Shown here one piece after another: positions 17,282-25,958 of a DNA stretch of 64,000 bases. The translations under genes were made by a program, and so were the position numbers. The notes below the pieces were generated by a model. The model made no database searches. It had not been told where the DNA came from and saw only the letters and a program-made list of their open reading frames with translations. The stretch is from Verrucomicrobiaceae bacterium (GTDB lineage: Bacteria > Verrucomicrobiota > Verrucomicrobiia > Verrucomicrobiales > Verrucomicrobiaceae). Positions within the stretch are counted from its first letter, which is position 1, and every line of letters starts with the position of its first letter. Location: assembly GCA_027490195.1 (NCBI GenBank), contig JAIXYN010000005.1:62001-126000 (forward strand), written 5' to 3'.

Positions 17282-19477
17282 ATGCGCTTGAATCGTTGTC
17301 TCATTCCATTCCTCATGGTCGTCACGCACGCGTTCGGTGCGGAGACTGGCACACCCATTTTGCTAGGCATCGAACCGCCTTGCGCGCAGGCGGGCACGCG
17401 GCAGGAGGTGGTGCTGCGCGGGGTTCGTCTGAGCGACATCGAGGAGGTGATGTGCCGCGACGATGGCGTGCGCGTGCAGCGCATCGGCGAAAAGACAGTG
17501 CTACCCGGCTCAGGAAAGACGCCGGAGAAGGATGAGGTGCGAGTGGGGTTGGAGTTCGCGGCGGATGTGCCGGCGGGGAACGTGGCGCTGCATGTCCGCA
17601 CGCGCAGCGGTGTCTCCAATCCGCGCACGCTGCATGTGAACCGCTTCCCCATCGTCGCGGAGACCACTGCGGCGTCGAAACGTGAGACCGCGCAGCTCAT
17701 CACGCTAGAGCGCACCGTGTGGGGGCACATCATCGGCGCGGAGACGGACTGGTATGCGGTGGACCTCACACAGGGGCAGCGCTGTAGCCTGGAGGTGCTG
17801 GCGTATCGCATCTCGCCGACCGACCTGGATGCCATGCTGCAAGTGTGGGGGCCAGACGGGCGGCTGTTTCAGGAAAAGGACACCTCGCAGCTCTATTACC
17901 ACGACCCTGTGCTTAGTTTCATCGCTCCTCAGGCCGGGCGTTACACCCTTGCGCTGCGCGACTCGCTGAATGGCGCACATCAAAACGACGCGCGTTATGG
18001 CATGAGCAGCGAGTGCATCTATGTGTTGCACGTCGGCGATTACCCGCAGGCGACGAGCGTCTTTCCACTCGGCGGCACCACCGGACAGTCCATTGAGGTG
18101 GAAATGCAGGGCGATGTGCGCGGCGTCATCCGGCAAACAGTGAAGCTGCCCGTGCGGCCCACGTTCGAATTCGCTCCTATGAGCCGTGCTTACTATCCGG
18201 GCTGGATATTCGACAAGCCGGATATCGTGCTGCCGAATGATGGCCACAGCCTCGGCACCGGACCGCTCTTTGTCATGGCGAGTCCGCAGCCAAGCCTCCG
18301 TGAGGCGCTGGAGCATCGCACGCGGGACACCGCGCAGCCACTGCCGCAGCCGCCCTTCGCGATAGAGGGGCGCATAGAAAAAGCGGATGTGGACGACTGG
18401 TATCGCTTCGCTTTGCCGAAGGACAAAAATTGGCGCGTCGATGTCATCGCGCGTCGTCTGCGTTCACCGCTGGACCCGAAGCTCACGCTCTATCACGCCG
18501 ACAAAAGCGCAACACCGAAGGAGAACGATGACCGCTCGCGCTATGACATGGATTCAACGCTCATCATCAAAGGCACGAGCGAGGAAGTCAGCGTGCGTGT
18601 CGCCGACACACGTGGCGAAGGCGGCAGTGATTTCGGCTATCGGCTCGTGGTGGAGGAAGCTGTGCCGCAGGTGAATCTCACGACGGCTTCGGTGGAAATG
18701 ATGACGCTTCTGCCGCTCTTCAAAACCGGGCACTACATCAGCGTCCCACGCGGAGGTTGCGGTCTGTTGCTTTTGGAAAAGCAGGGCGATGAAACCGTGC
18801 CGCCGGGACCGCTCGACATCCGCATCAGCGGCCTTCCCGCCGGTGTGAGGGCGGACGTGGCCAAACTGCCGCTGGCGAGCGGCCGCTATCCCGTCGTTCT
18901 CACTGCCGGGGCCGATGCCACGCTGGCAGGCAGCTTTGCCAAACCTGCGGGCAAGGCTCCGGGCAGCGACGGCACCGAGGCACCCTTCGAGCAGCGACTC
19001 GGCATGGTTTACAGCCATCCCGGCCAGACCCCGTGGCACTCGGAGCGCTTCCCTTCCGTGCCCGTCGCCGTAGTCGAGGCGTTGCCTTATGCCATCAGCC
19101 TCGCACCCGTCTCCGAGGGCGTGCAGGCGGGCAAAAAAGCATCCTTCAAGCTCACCGTCACCCGCAGTCCGGGCGCAGCGCCGCAGCCCTTGACCGCCAT
19201 TTTTCCCGCGCTGCCACCGGGCGCGGTGCATGGCTCGCTGGAGATTCCTGCCGACGCCACCGAGGCCGCCTTTGACCTCGAAATCCCTGCCACTTGTCCG
19301 CCCGGCGAATGGCCGATCGCCGTCGTCGTGTGCGACTCCGACGCCGCTCATCTACACGACAGCAAGTGGCCCTACTATCACTCAAACAACCAGAACGAAG
19401 CCCTCGCCGTCCGAGGCCACCACTGGACTTCTACCCCACTCGCCTATCTCCGCATTCTCGCACCTGGGAAGAAATAA
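17282..19477 (+). CDS. Secreted PPC-domain protein of the DUF1501 operon
   Basis: 731 residues with a signal peptide (CLIPFLMVVTHAFGAE). An N-terminal Ig-like/IPT-type segment (ILLGIEPPCAQAGTRQEVVLRG) is followed by two bacterial pre-peptidase C-terminal-like (PPC) beta-sandwich modules: about 140-245 (ETDWYAVDLTQGQRCSLEVLAY) and about 360-465 (DVDDWYRFALPKDKNWRVDV). The rest is beta-rich, ending with a short YYHSNNQNEALAVRG block. There is no protease or hydrolase active site; such proteins are probably adhesive or scaffold components. It starts 15 bases after the DUF1501 stop, so the two are very likely co-transcribed. Similar proteins usually sit in three-gene units with DUF1549/1553 and DUF1501. 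Confidence 0.85.
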   Translation: MRLNRCLIPFLMVVTHAFGAETGTPILLGIEPPCAQAGTRQEVVLRGVRLSDIEEVMCRDDGVRVQRIGEKTVLPGSGKTPEKDEVRVGLEFAADVPAGNVALHVRTRSGVSNPRTLHVNRFPIVAETTAASKRETAQLITLERTVWGHIIGAETDWYAVDLTQGQRCSLEVLAYRISPTDLDAMLQVWGPDGRLFQEKDTSQLYYHDPVLSFIAPQAGRYTLALRDSLNGAHQNDARYGMSSECIYVLHVGDYPQATSVFPLGGTTGQSIEVEMQGDVRGVIRQTVKLPVRPTFEFAPMSRAYYPGWIFDKPDIVLPNDGHSLGTGPLFVMASPQPSLREALEHRTRDTAQPLPQPPFAIEGRIEKADVDDWYRFALPKDKNWRVDVIARRLRSPLDPKLTLYHADKSATPKENDDRSRYDMDSTLIIKGTSEEVSVRVADTRGEGGSDFGYRLVVEEAVPQVNLTTASVEMMTLLPLFKTGHYISVPRGGCGLLLLEKQGDETVPPGPLDIRISGLPAGVRADVAKLPLASGRYPVVLTAGADATLAGSFAKPAGKAPGSDGTEAPFEQRLGMVYSHPGQTPWHSERFPSVPVAVVEALPYAISLAPVSEGVQAGKKASFKLTVTRSPGAAPQPLTAIFPALPPGAVHGSLEIPADATEAAFDLEIPATCPPGEWPIAVVVCDSDAAHLHDSKWPYYHSNNQNEALAVRGHHWTSTPLAYLRILAPGKK

Positions 19478-19587
19478 CGGCTCCTCCACCATGGCAGCAC
19501 ACGAACTCACGCTCCATGAACTAAAAGTTCCTTTCATCAGTCGCCCCATTGCACCGCTCCTTATTGAATTTACCCGCTACACCCATC

Positions 19588-20262
19588 ATGAAATTCATCA
19601 CCTCACTTGCCATTTTGCTTTCCATCAGTGCTGCTCATGCGGCGGACAAAAAGCCTGAGAAAAAGCCAAAAGAAATGAAGCCGAAACTTGTGGAGGCTAG
19701 TTTTATTCTTGTGTCAGATCGCTTCGATGCAGCGGCTGTGGATAAGAAGTGGATATCCGAGGCGAAAGCGGATGAAGTGGGGCTGCGGATCGAAGATGGC
19801 GCGCTGAAGGTGGATGGGCCAAGCGGCGGAACTCGAGGTCTGGTGGAGACAAAATTCGCCACGCCTGTGAAGGATGTGCATTTGCAGCTACTGCTGAAGC
19901 CGAATGCTTGCGAGTCGATTGCGATCGGCTTCCGGCAGAAGACCGCTTTTGGTTACGCCGTGTATGGTGCGATGAACCGCTTTGCCGTTGTGGACCGGAC
20001 CAAGGAGAAAGCAGGCGATCCGCCGTATGTGAGCTCCTTTAAGCCCGTCACCGTGGTCACAGAATCCAAGGATGCCCAAGCATGGCGGCGCATCTGCATC
20101 GAGTGCAAGGGTGATAAGCTACTCGTGCGACAGGACAATAAAGTGCTTGCCGAGCTTAGCCATTCTTATGTCGGAGAGGAGAAGTCCGCGTTAGTGCTGG
20201 CAGGCTACGGCGGCTCTTTCCTGATTGATGAAGTCACCATAGCCACACCAGCAAGCCACTGA
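19588..20262 (+). CDS. Small secreted protein of unknown function
   Basis: 224 residues after an ATG at 19588 that begins a clean signal peptide (MKFITSLAILLSISAAHAAD); an earlier start in the same frame (19549) gives a poorer leader. A Lys/Pro-rich linker (KKPEKKPKEMKPKL) precedes a beta-rich domain with FILVSDRFDAAAVDKKW, LRIEDGALKVDG and ELSHSYVGEEKSALVLAGYGG. This order resembles the concanavalin A-like/3-keto-disaccharide hydrolase (DUF1080-type) fold found in many exported Verrucomicrobial proteins, but the match is weak and no catalytic residues can be named. It may be a monocistronic gene. Confidence 0.75.
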   Translation: MKFITSLAILLSISAAHAADKKPEKKPKEMKPKLVEASFILVSDRFDAAAVDKKWISEAKADEVGLRIEDGALKVDGPSGGTRGLVETKFATPVKDVHLQLLLKPNACESIAIGFRQKTAFGYAVYGAMNRFAVVDRTKEKAGDPPYVSSFKPVTVVTESKDAQAWRRICIECKGDKLLVRQDNKVLAELSHSYVGEEKSALVLAGYGGSFLIDEVTIATPASH

Positions 20263-20440
20263 GACCTCGCATTAGGGTAAAGGAATGACCAGACTGCCTC
20301 ATGAGAGTGCCATCAGCCGAGAATGCATGGGCAGAATCAAAATGAACCGAATTGCAGGGTGAGTATCTCACCAGCGAACAAAAAGTCGAGATATGGAAAA
20401 ATATCGGCAGGTTTGGCCAGCGCATTAGATAAGTACCTGC

Positions 20441-20995
20441 ATGCCACCCTCTGGACCATCTCCCAACCAACCGCCCGCGCTGACGCAGGGCGATTTTGTG
20501 CGGCTGCTGATGCGGAACGAGCCGGCGCTGCGTGCTTATTCGCGGTCGTTGCTGCCGGATTGGCATCTGGTGGACGAAGTGATCCAGGAGGCCAGCGTAA
20601 CGCTTTGGGAAAAGCTTGATCAACTCCGCGACGAGGCGGGTTTTCTGCCGTGGGCGAAGGTGGTGGTGCGCTTCAAATGCCTTAGGGTCATCGACCGGCT
20701 TCGGCGTGACCGCCATGTCTTTAGCGACGGGGTGCTGGAGTTGCTGGCGGAGGAGGCGGAAGTGTTTGATGCGGAAGAGCGAGAGCGGTCCATGCTGGCG
20801 CTGCGCTCATGCCTAGAGGGCTTTTCGCCGCCGCATCAGGAACTGCTGCTGGCCCCCTACTCCGGTGAAGGCCGGGTCACGACGCTGGCGGATCAGGCAC
20901 GCAAGTCGGCCAATGCGCTCTACAAGCTCCTGGGGCGCTTGCGGGAGAAACTGGCGGCGTGCATTGAAACCCGTCTGCAAAAGGAGGCACATTGA
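20441..20995 (+). CDS. ECF-type RNA polymerase sigma factor
   Basis: 184 residues. Region 2 is seen as FVRLLMRNEPALRAYSRSLL, DWHLVDEVIQEASVTLWEK, then FLPWAKVVVRFKCLRVIDRLRRDR, which is the promoter -10 recognition part. Region 4 (about 120-180) includes LEGFSPPHQELLLAPYSGEG and the helix-turn-helix LADQARKSANALYKLLGRLREKL. This is the small sigma-70 subtype common in Verrucomicrobia and Planctomycetes, often encoded next to a FecR or LamG-like membrane partner. Its stop is one base before the start of such a partner (20997), so the two are translationally linked. It probably directs transcription of its own unit, including the DUF1552/DUF1592 genes downstream. Confidence 0.93.
   Translation: MPPSGPSPNQPPALTQGDFVRLLMRNEPALRAYSRSLLPDWHLVDEVIQEASVTLWEKLDQLRDEAGFLPWAKVVVRFKCLRVIDRLRRDRHVFSDGVLELLAEEAEVFDAEERERSMLALRSCLEGFSPPHQELLLAPYSGEGRVTTLADQARKSANALYKLLGRLREKLAACIETRLQKEAH
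20981..20988 (+). promoter_or_regulatory. Strong ribosome binding site inside sigma gene end
   Basis: AAGGAGGC lies within the last codons of the sigma factor gene, 8 bases before the ATG at 20997. It is one of few clear Shine-Dalgarno sites in this window and fixes the start of the anti-sigma-like gene. Confidence 0.7.
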
Positions 20996-20996
20996 A

Positions 20997-21908
20997 ATGA
21001 ACCCGAACGAACTCATCCAACGCTATCTGCATGGCCAGGCGACTGATCCCGAAATCGCGGAGCTTGATCGTCTGCTGGCGAGTGATCCGGCTCTGCGGAG
21101 GAGGCTGATAGTCGAAATGGGCATTGATGCTGGCCTGTGCGAGATCGCTCGGGAGCGGGCAGCGCAGCCGTCGGTAGTGGCTCGACGCCGCTCCGTCTGG
21201 CTCTCATGGCGTCCGCTCATGGCAGCGGCAGCGGGGATTGTGTTCGGCATGTTTTGTACCTCGATGGTGTTTGGCTATGTGGTGCCACGCACGATGCAAG
21301 AATGGCAAACGGTCTTCAGCGAGGGGTTTGAATCCGGCATAGTGAAGACAGCTCCTGGACTACCGTGCGAGACTTCGAACTGGGGGGGCGATGAGGCAGA
21401 GGTCGTGGCCTCTGCTCCGGGCGCGAAGACTCACGGTGGCACGAAGATGCTGCGCTTTGTCAGTGCGACTTATCCGGGTGAGAACTCGCCGCGCAGCCAG
21501 TGGGGGGATGTCTATCGGCTCGTGGATGTGCGCGGACTGGCGGGCGAGAGGCGCGCTTTGGCGCGACTGTCGGCCAGTTTTTCGCAGGGGGCTTTTACCG
21601 GTGAGGAAAGATTCGTTTTCAGGCTTGGAGCCTATGCTCTGGATCAAGAACTGAGCACACTGCCCGCGCCCCTGAACCTCGCGTGGCTCCAGCAGAACAA
21701 CAGCGCGACCGGTTCACGCCGAGCCGTGCTGACAAGCACGCTGCAATGGCAGGATGTATCAGTCGAGGTGCCGATCACGAGGGACACGCGTTACGTTATG
21801 CTGCATTTGGCCATGGTCCAGGAGCAGCCCGTCCTCGAATCCGGATCGGTGCAGTTTCGTGCACATTTCATGGACGACGTGAAACTTGAAATCGTCTCCG
21901 ACCGCTGA
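20997..21908 (+). CDS. Membrane-anchored anti-sigma-like protein
   Basis: 303 residues. The N-terminal part (MNPNELIQRYLHGQATDPEI, AELDRLLASDPALRRRLIVE) is the helical cytoplasmic segment typical of anti-sigma/FecR-like proteins paired with this sigma subtype. A single membrane segment follows at about 70-96 (WRPLMAAAAGIVFGMFCTSMVF). The remainder is an extracytoplasmic beta-sandwich (FSEGFESGIVKTAPGLPCET; FMDDVKLEIVSDR), probably jelly-roll or LamG-like and able to sense an external ligand. The start is set by the strong AAGGAGG site and the one-base gap to the sigma stop. It would hold the sigma factor at the membrane. That role is inferred from gene pairing. Confidence 0.82.
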   Translation: MNPNELIQRYLHGQATDPEIAELDRLLASDPALRRRLIVEMGIDAGLCEIARERAAQPSVVARRRSVWLSWRPLMAAAAGIVFGMFCTSMVFGYVVPRTMQEWQTVFSEGFESGIVKTAPGLPCETSNWGGDEAEVVASAPGAKTHGGTKMLRFVSATYPGENSPRSQWGDVYRLVDVRGLAGERRALARLSASFSQGAFTGEERFVFRLGAYALDQELSTLPAPLNLAWLQQNNSATGSRRAVLTSTLQWQDVSVEVPITRDTRYVMLHLAMVQEQPVLESGSVQFRAHFMDDVKLEIVSDR

Positions 21909-21937
21909 AATCAAAACCCTCACCCAACTTCAATTGC

Positions 21938-23239
21938 TTGAAACACGCTCATCTCCATCACGACTCTTCGCATTTGCTGAATCGCCGCCAGTTTCTCCGC
22001 GCGGGCTCGGCGGTTTTAGCGCTGCCGTTTCTCGAAGCGCTCGCACCGCGCCTTGCTCGAGGAGCATCCTCGCCACCGCCGAAGCGCATGGTGTGCATCA
22101 TGACGAACACCGGTCTGCTCCCGGAGAACTTCTGGCCGAAGGAGACGGGCAAGGCGTTCGAGCCTTCGCGTTATCTCGCGCATCTGGAGCCGCTGCGCGG
22201 GCGATACTCGGTGATGAATGGCCTCTCGCACCCGGACAATTCCGGCGGGCATGTGGTGGAGAAGAGCTTCCTCACCGGCGCGCGTTTTCCTTCGTCCGCC
22301 GTTTTCAAAAACAGCATCTCGGTTGATCAGCTCGCGGCGGAGTCGCTCGGTCATCACACTCGGTTTCCCTACCTCGCTCTCGGTGTGAACGGCCAGCACG
22401 ACGGCCTGCTCTCGGTCTCGCGCGATGGCGTATTCATCCCGCCGGAGCTGAGCCCCGCCAAGCTGTATCAGCGGCTCTTCACGCCGGATACGGCGGAGGA
22501 AAGTGAGCAGCGAATGCGCGAGATCGGTCAGCGCGTTAGCACGCTGGATTTTGTGAATGAGAAGGCCAAGCGGCTCTCGCGCAGCCTCGGTGCAGAAGAT
22601 CGCGCGCGACTGGACCAGTATCTCACTTCAGTGCGCGAGCTGGAGCAGCGGCTGCAGCAGGCAAGGGTCTGGCAGAAGCGCGAGAAACCGCACGTCTCCG
22701 CGCCCGCGCCACAGGACATCTTGGACAATACGCAGGACGTGGACCGCGCCTGGCTGATGTATGAGATGACTTTGCTCGCCTTGCAGAGCGACAGTACCCG
22801 CATCATCACGCTTTATCTCAATCCGCTGGAGGTGACAGTAAAAGTGCCCGGCGTGAGTGATCGCACCCACACGCTCACGCATCACGGCAACGAGCCGGCC
22901 AAACTCGCGCAGCTCGCGAACGTCGAAGAGGCGGGGATGAAAAACCTTGGCCGCTTCCTCGAGAAACTCGCGGCCGTGAATGAAGGAGGCAGCAGCCTGC
23001 TCGACGACACTGCGGTGCTCTTTGGCTCGAACATGTCGAACGGCAGCAATCACTCAAATGTGAACCTGCCGATCGTGCTCGCGGGTGGAAGATTCAAGCA
23101 CGGGCAGCATCTTCAGTTCGACCTGAAGAACAACACGCCGCTCTGCAATCTCTTCGTCTCCATGCTCCAGCACATGGGGATGCAGCGCGATGCCTTCTCC
23201 ACGAGCACGGGAACTCTCACGGGACTGGAAATGGCATGA
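21938..23239 (+). CDS. DUF1552 domain protein, Tat-type leader
   Basis: 433 residues, starting at a TTG 29 bases after the anti-sigma-like gene. The leader LNRRQFLRAGSAVLALPFLE is a twin-arginine signal, followed by the usual DUF1552 opening PKRMVCIMTNTGLLPENFWP and the blocks VMNGLSHPDNSGGHVVEKSF, NSISVDQLAAE, ALQSDSTRIITLYL, THTLTHHGN, FGSNMSNGSNHSNVNLPIVL and the closing MQRDAFSTSTGTLTGLEMA. DUF1552 proteins accompany DUF1592-type cytochromes; here the stop overlaps the start of such a gene by four bases (ATGA). Function is unknown; fold and metal-like residues resemble DUF1501. Confidence 0.92.
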   Translation: MKHAHLHHDSSHLLNRRQFLRAGSAVLALPFLEALAPRLARGASSPPPKRMVCIMTNTGLLPENFWPKETGKAFEPSRYLAHLEPLRGRYSVMNGLSHPDNSGGHVVEKSFLTGARFPSSAVFKNSISVDQLAAESLGHHTRFPYLALGVNGQHDGLLSVSRDGVFIPPELSPAKLYQRLFTPDTAEESEQRMREIGQRVSTLDFVNEKAKRLSRSLGAEDRARLDQYLTSVRELEQRLQQARVWQKREKPHVSAPAPQDILDNTQDVDRAWLMYEMTLLALQSDSTRIITLYLNPLEVTVKVPGVSDRTHTLTHHGNEPAKLAQLANVEEAGMKNLGRFLEKLAAVNEGGSSLLDDTAVLFGSNMSNGSNHSNVNLPIVLAGGRFKHGQHLQFDLKNNTPLCNLFVSMLQHMGMQRDAFSTSTGTLTGLEMA

Positions 23240-25944
23240 GATGCGGTGTTCCCCCCGTTTTCCTTCACGCACTACTTCTCACGCTTCCGGGGCTGCTGAT
23301 CGCAGCAGAACCGGAACTGCGTGGTTATCTGGAGACGCACTGCTTCGACTGCCATGATTCGACCACGAGAAAGGGCGGGCTCGATCTTGAAGCACTGCCA
23401 ATGCAGTTCGAGGCACACGGACCTTTCGAGAAGTGGGCGCTAGTCCACGATCGCGTTGCCGCCGGTGAAATGCCGCCGAAGTCGCGCAAGGCGCGGCCTT
23501 CTGAAGAGGAAAATGCCGATGCGCTAAAGCTGCTTGATGACCAATTGCACGCGTCTGATGCCGCACGCATGGCGAAGACGGGGCGGGCATTGTTTCGCCG
23601 GCTAACCATCCAGGAGTTTGAGAACGCGTTGCGCGACCTGCTGCATTTACCCGGGCTGCGCATAAAGCATTTACTACCCGAGGACGAGCGTCACCACGGC
23701 TACGACAAAATCGGCCAGGCGCTCAATCTCTCGAACGTGCATCTCAGCCAGTTTATGGACGCCACCCAGGTGGCGCTCACGGCAGCTATCGCCACCCGCA
23801 GCACCCCGCCACCCGTGCGCAGCGTGCGATTCGGCGGAGCAGCAATCCCGGAAGCGATGACCTGGATGGCGCATGGCAGTGCCGTGCCCTTGAAGGATAA
23901 GCAATACGATCCCGTGGTGCCGCTGCCGTCTCCCGACGACGATCTCAATGTGAACCAGGCGTTGAAGAAATCGCGTTACGCCACGCTCGGCAGAGTGCTC
24001 CGCGAATACCCGCACGCTGGCGGATACTTCACCGGCGCGACGCATCGCCCGATGATTTTTTCACTGGAATTCGCGCCCATCTACGCGGGCGAATATCGCA
24101 TCCGCACCTCCGCGTGGGGCTTCTGGTGGGATCGCGGCAAGGTGGAGCCACCGCATCGCAGTGAATCCTTCGCGCTCACCGCGTGGCTGCCCTCCGACGG
24201 CCCGCGCTTCGTGCATTCGCCGTCGCGCTGGCTCGGGCTCTTTGATGTGTCGTCACTCGAAAGCCGCGTGCATGAATTCACTGGCTGGTTCGATGTGAAT
24301 GATGAACTGGTCTTCGACATCGGCACGCTGAACGGCCATGAGAAAACCACAGGTCGTTTCCCCGGCGACGCAAAGGGCGCATGCACCGTCTATTCCGGTC
24401 CGGGCATCGCGCTTGATTGGGTGGAAGCGGAAGGCCCCATTTTCGAGCAATGGCCGCCCCGCAGTCACAAAGCCATCTTTGGCGATCTGCCGATTCGCTC
24501 GATGGATAAAGATTCCGACACCATCCCGCCGAAACGCACGCCCGTGCGGCAGCGCTCGCGTTCAAGCATGGCTCGACCAACCAACGCTTCGATTCCCAAG
24601 GAAGAAAGCGAACCGCCGCTGGAGAGCGTCTTCACCGCACATCCGCAGGAGGACGCCACGCGCCTGCTCGCGCAGTTTTTGCCGCGCGCGTTTCGTCGTC
24701 CCGCCACGGCAGAGGAAGTGCAGGGCTATGTACAAATCGTCTCGCGCGAACTGGAGCGCCACGCGTGCTTCGAGGACGCCATGAAGGAAGCATGCAAGGC
24801 CGCGCTGTGCTCCACGGATTTTCTTTTCGTCGGCGGCGACATAATCGCCGATGCGAAGGCATCGCGCCTTCGACTCACCGACCGTGCCATCGCCGAGCGT
24901 CTCGCACTTTGGCTCTGGAACAGCGCACCTGACAATGAACTCGTCACCCTCGCCAACGAAGGCCGCCTGCGTCTTCCCGAGAATCTCAAGAAGCAAACAG
25001 AACGCCTGCTCGCCGACGCACGCTCCGACCGCTTTATCGCCGACTTCACGGACCAATGGCTCGACCTGCGGAAAATCGACGCTACCCAGCCGGACCTGCG
25101 GATGTATCCCGAAGCGCGCGAGCATTTGAAGCACAGCATGATCGACGAGTCACGCGCCTATCTCCGCGAGTTGATCACGCGCGACCTCAGCGTCACGCAT
25201 CTCGTGAAGTCCGACTTCGCGATGATTAATCAAAGCCTTGCCATTCACTACGGCATCCCTGGCGTGACAGGCTGCGCCATCCGCAAAATCGTTTTGCCTC
25301 ACGACAGTCCACGCGGTGCCTTCCTCACGCAGGCCGCTGTCTTGAAAGTCACTGCCAACGGCACCACCACATCGCCCGTCACGCGCGGCGTCTGGATTCA
25401 GGAGCGCCTCCTCGGCAACCACATCCCTCCACCGCCGGCAGGCGTGCCCGCGATTGATCCCGACACACGCGGATCAAAGACCGTCCGCGAGCAGCTTGAA
25501 AAGCATCGTTCCGACACCCGCTGCGCCGGTTGCCATGCAAAGATCGACCCGCCCGGCTTCGCACTTGAGAGCTTCGATGTCATCGGCGGCTTCCGCGACC
25601 GCTACCGATCGCTGAGCGCAGGTAACACGTCAGTCGATTTCCACTTCGACTCCGGCTTCGATCCGCGTGTCCGCCTGAATCAGACCGTCGATCCCTCCGG
25701 CCAGTTCCCGAGCGGCGAGCCCTTCAAAAACCTCGCCGACTTCCAAGCGCACGTCCTGCGCAACCCTGAGGCTCTCGCCGCCAACATGGTTCGCCAGCTC
25801 CTCATGTTTGCCACCGGCTCCGAGCCCCGCTACTCCGACCGCCGGGAAATCACGCGCATTCTCGCGCAGACAAAGGCGAGTGGCTACGGCATCCACTCCC
25901 TCATCTACGCCATCGTGCAGAGCGAACTGTTTCTCTCGAAGTGA
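23236..25944 (+). CDS. DUF1587/1595/1592/1588/1585 cytochrome-like protein, copy 1
   Basis: 902 residues with a signal peptide. A planctomycete-type cytochrome segment follows with HCFDCHDST (Cys36, Cys39, His40), a possible haem c site, and the linked MPPKSRKARPS loop. Then come DUF1587 (FRRLTIQEFENALRDLLHLP), a carbohydrate-binding-like beta domain (RIRTSAWGFWWDRGKVEPP), DUF1595 (LLAQFLPRAFRRPATAEEVQ), DUF1592 (IAERLALWLWNSAPDNELV), DUF1588 (RGVWIQERLLGNHIPPPPAG, CAGCHAKIDPPG) and DUF1585 at the end. Its start overlaps the DUF1552 stop (ATGA). It is followed directly by a close paralogue. The family is thought to act on polysaccharides with its DUF1552 partner, but no reaction is known. Confidence 0.92.
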   Translation: MRCGVPPVFLHALLLTLPGLLIAAEPELRGYLETHCFDCHDSTTRKGGLDLEALPMQFEAHGPFEKWALVHDRVAAGEMPPKSRKARPSEEENADALKLLDDQLHASDAARMAKTGRALFRRLTIQEFENALRDLLHLPGLRIKHLLPEDERHHGYDKIGQALNLSNVHLSQFMDATQVALTAAIATRSTPPPVRSVRFGGAAIPEAMTWMAHGSAVPLKDKQYDPVVPLPSPDDDLNVNQALKKSRYATLGRVLREYPHAGGYFTGATHRPMIFSLEFAPIYAGEYRIRTSAWGFWWDRGKVEPPHRSESFALTAWLPSDGPRFVHSPSRWLGLFDVSSLESRVHEFTGWFDVNDELVFDIGTLNGHEKTTGRFPGDAKGACTVYSGPGIALDWVEAEGPIFEQWPPRSHKAIFGDLPIRSMDKDSDTIPPKRTPVRQRSRSSMARPTNASIPKEESEPPLESVFTAHPQEDATRLLAQFLPRAFRRPATAEEVQGYVQIVSRELERHACFEDAMKEACKAALCSTDFLFVGGDIIADAKASRLRLTDRAIAERLALWLWNSAPDNELVTLANEGRLRLPENLKKQTERLLADARSDRFIADFTDQWLDLRKIDATQPDLRMYPEAREHLKHSMIDESRAYLRELITRDLSVTHLVKSDFAMINQSLAIHYGIPGVTGCAIRKIVLPHDSPRGAFLTQAAVLKVTANGTTTSPVTRGVWIQERLLGNHIPPPPAGVPAIDPDTRGSKTVREQLEKHRSDTRCAGCHAKIDPPGFALESFDVIGGFRDRYRSLSAGNTSVDFHFDSGFDPRVRLNQTVDPSGQFPSGEPFKNLADFQAHVLRNPEALAANMVRQLLMFATGSEPRYSDRREITRILAQTKASGYGIHSLIYAIVQSELFLSK

Positions 25945-25958
25945 GCCCTCATTCCCCC

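Noticed and set aside
25941..25958. GTG overlapping the previous stop as start of DUF1592 copy 2
   Set aside because: Possible, but the ATG at 25959 opens a clean signal peptide and the extra six residues (MSPHSP) do not improve it.
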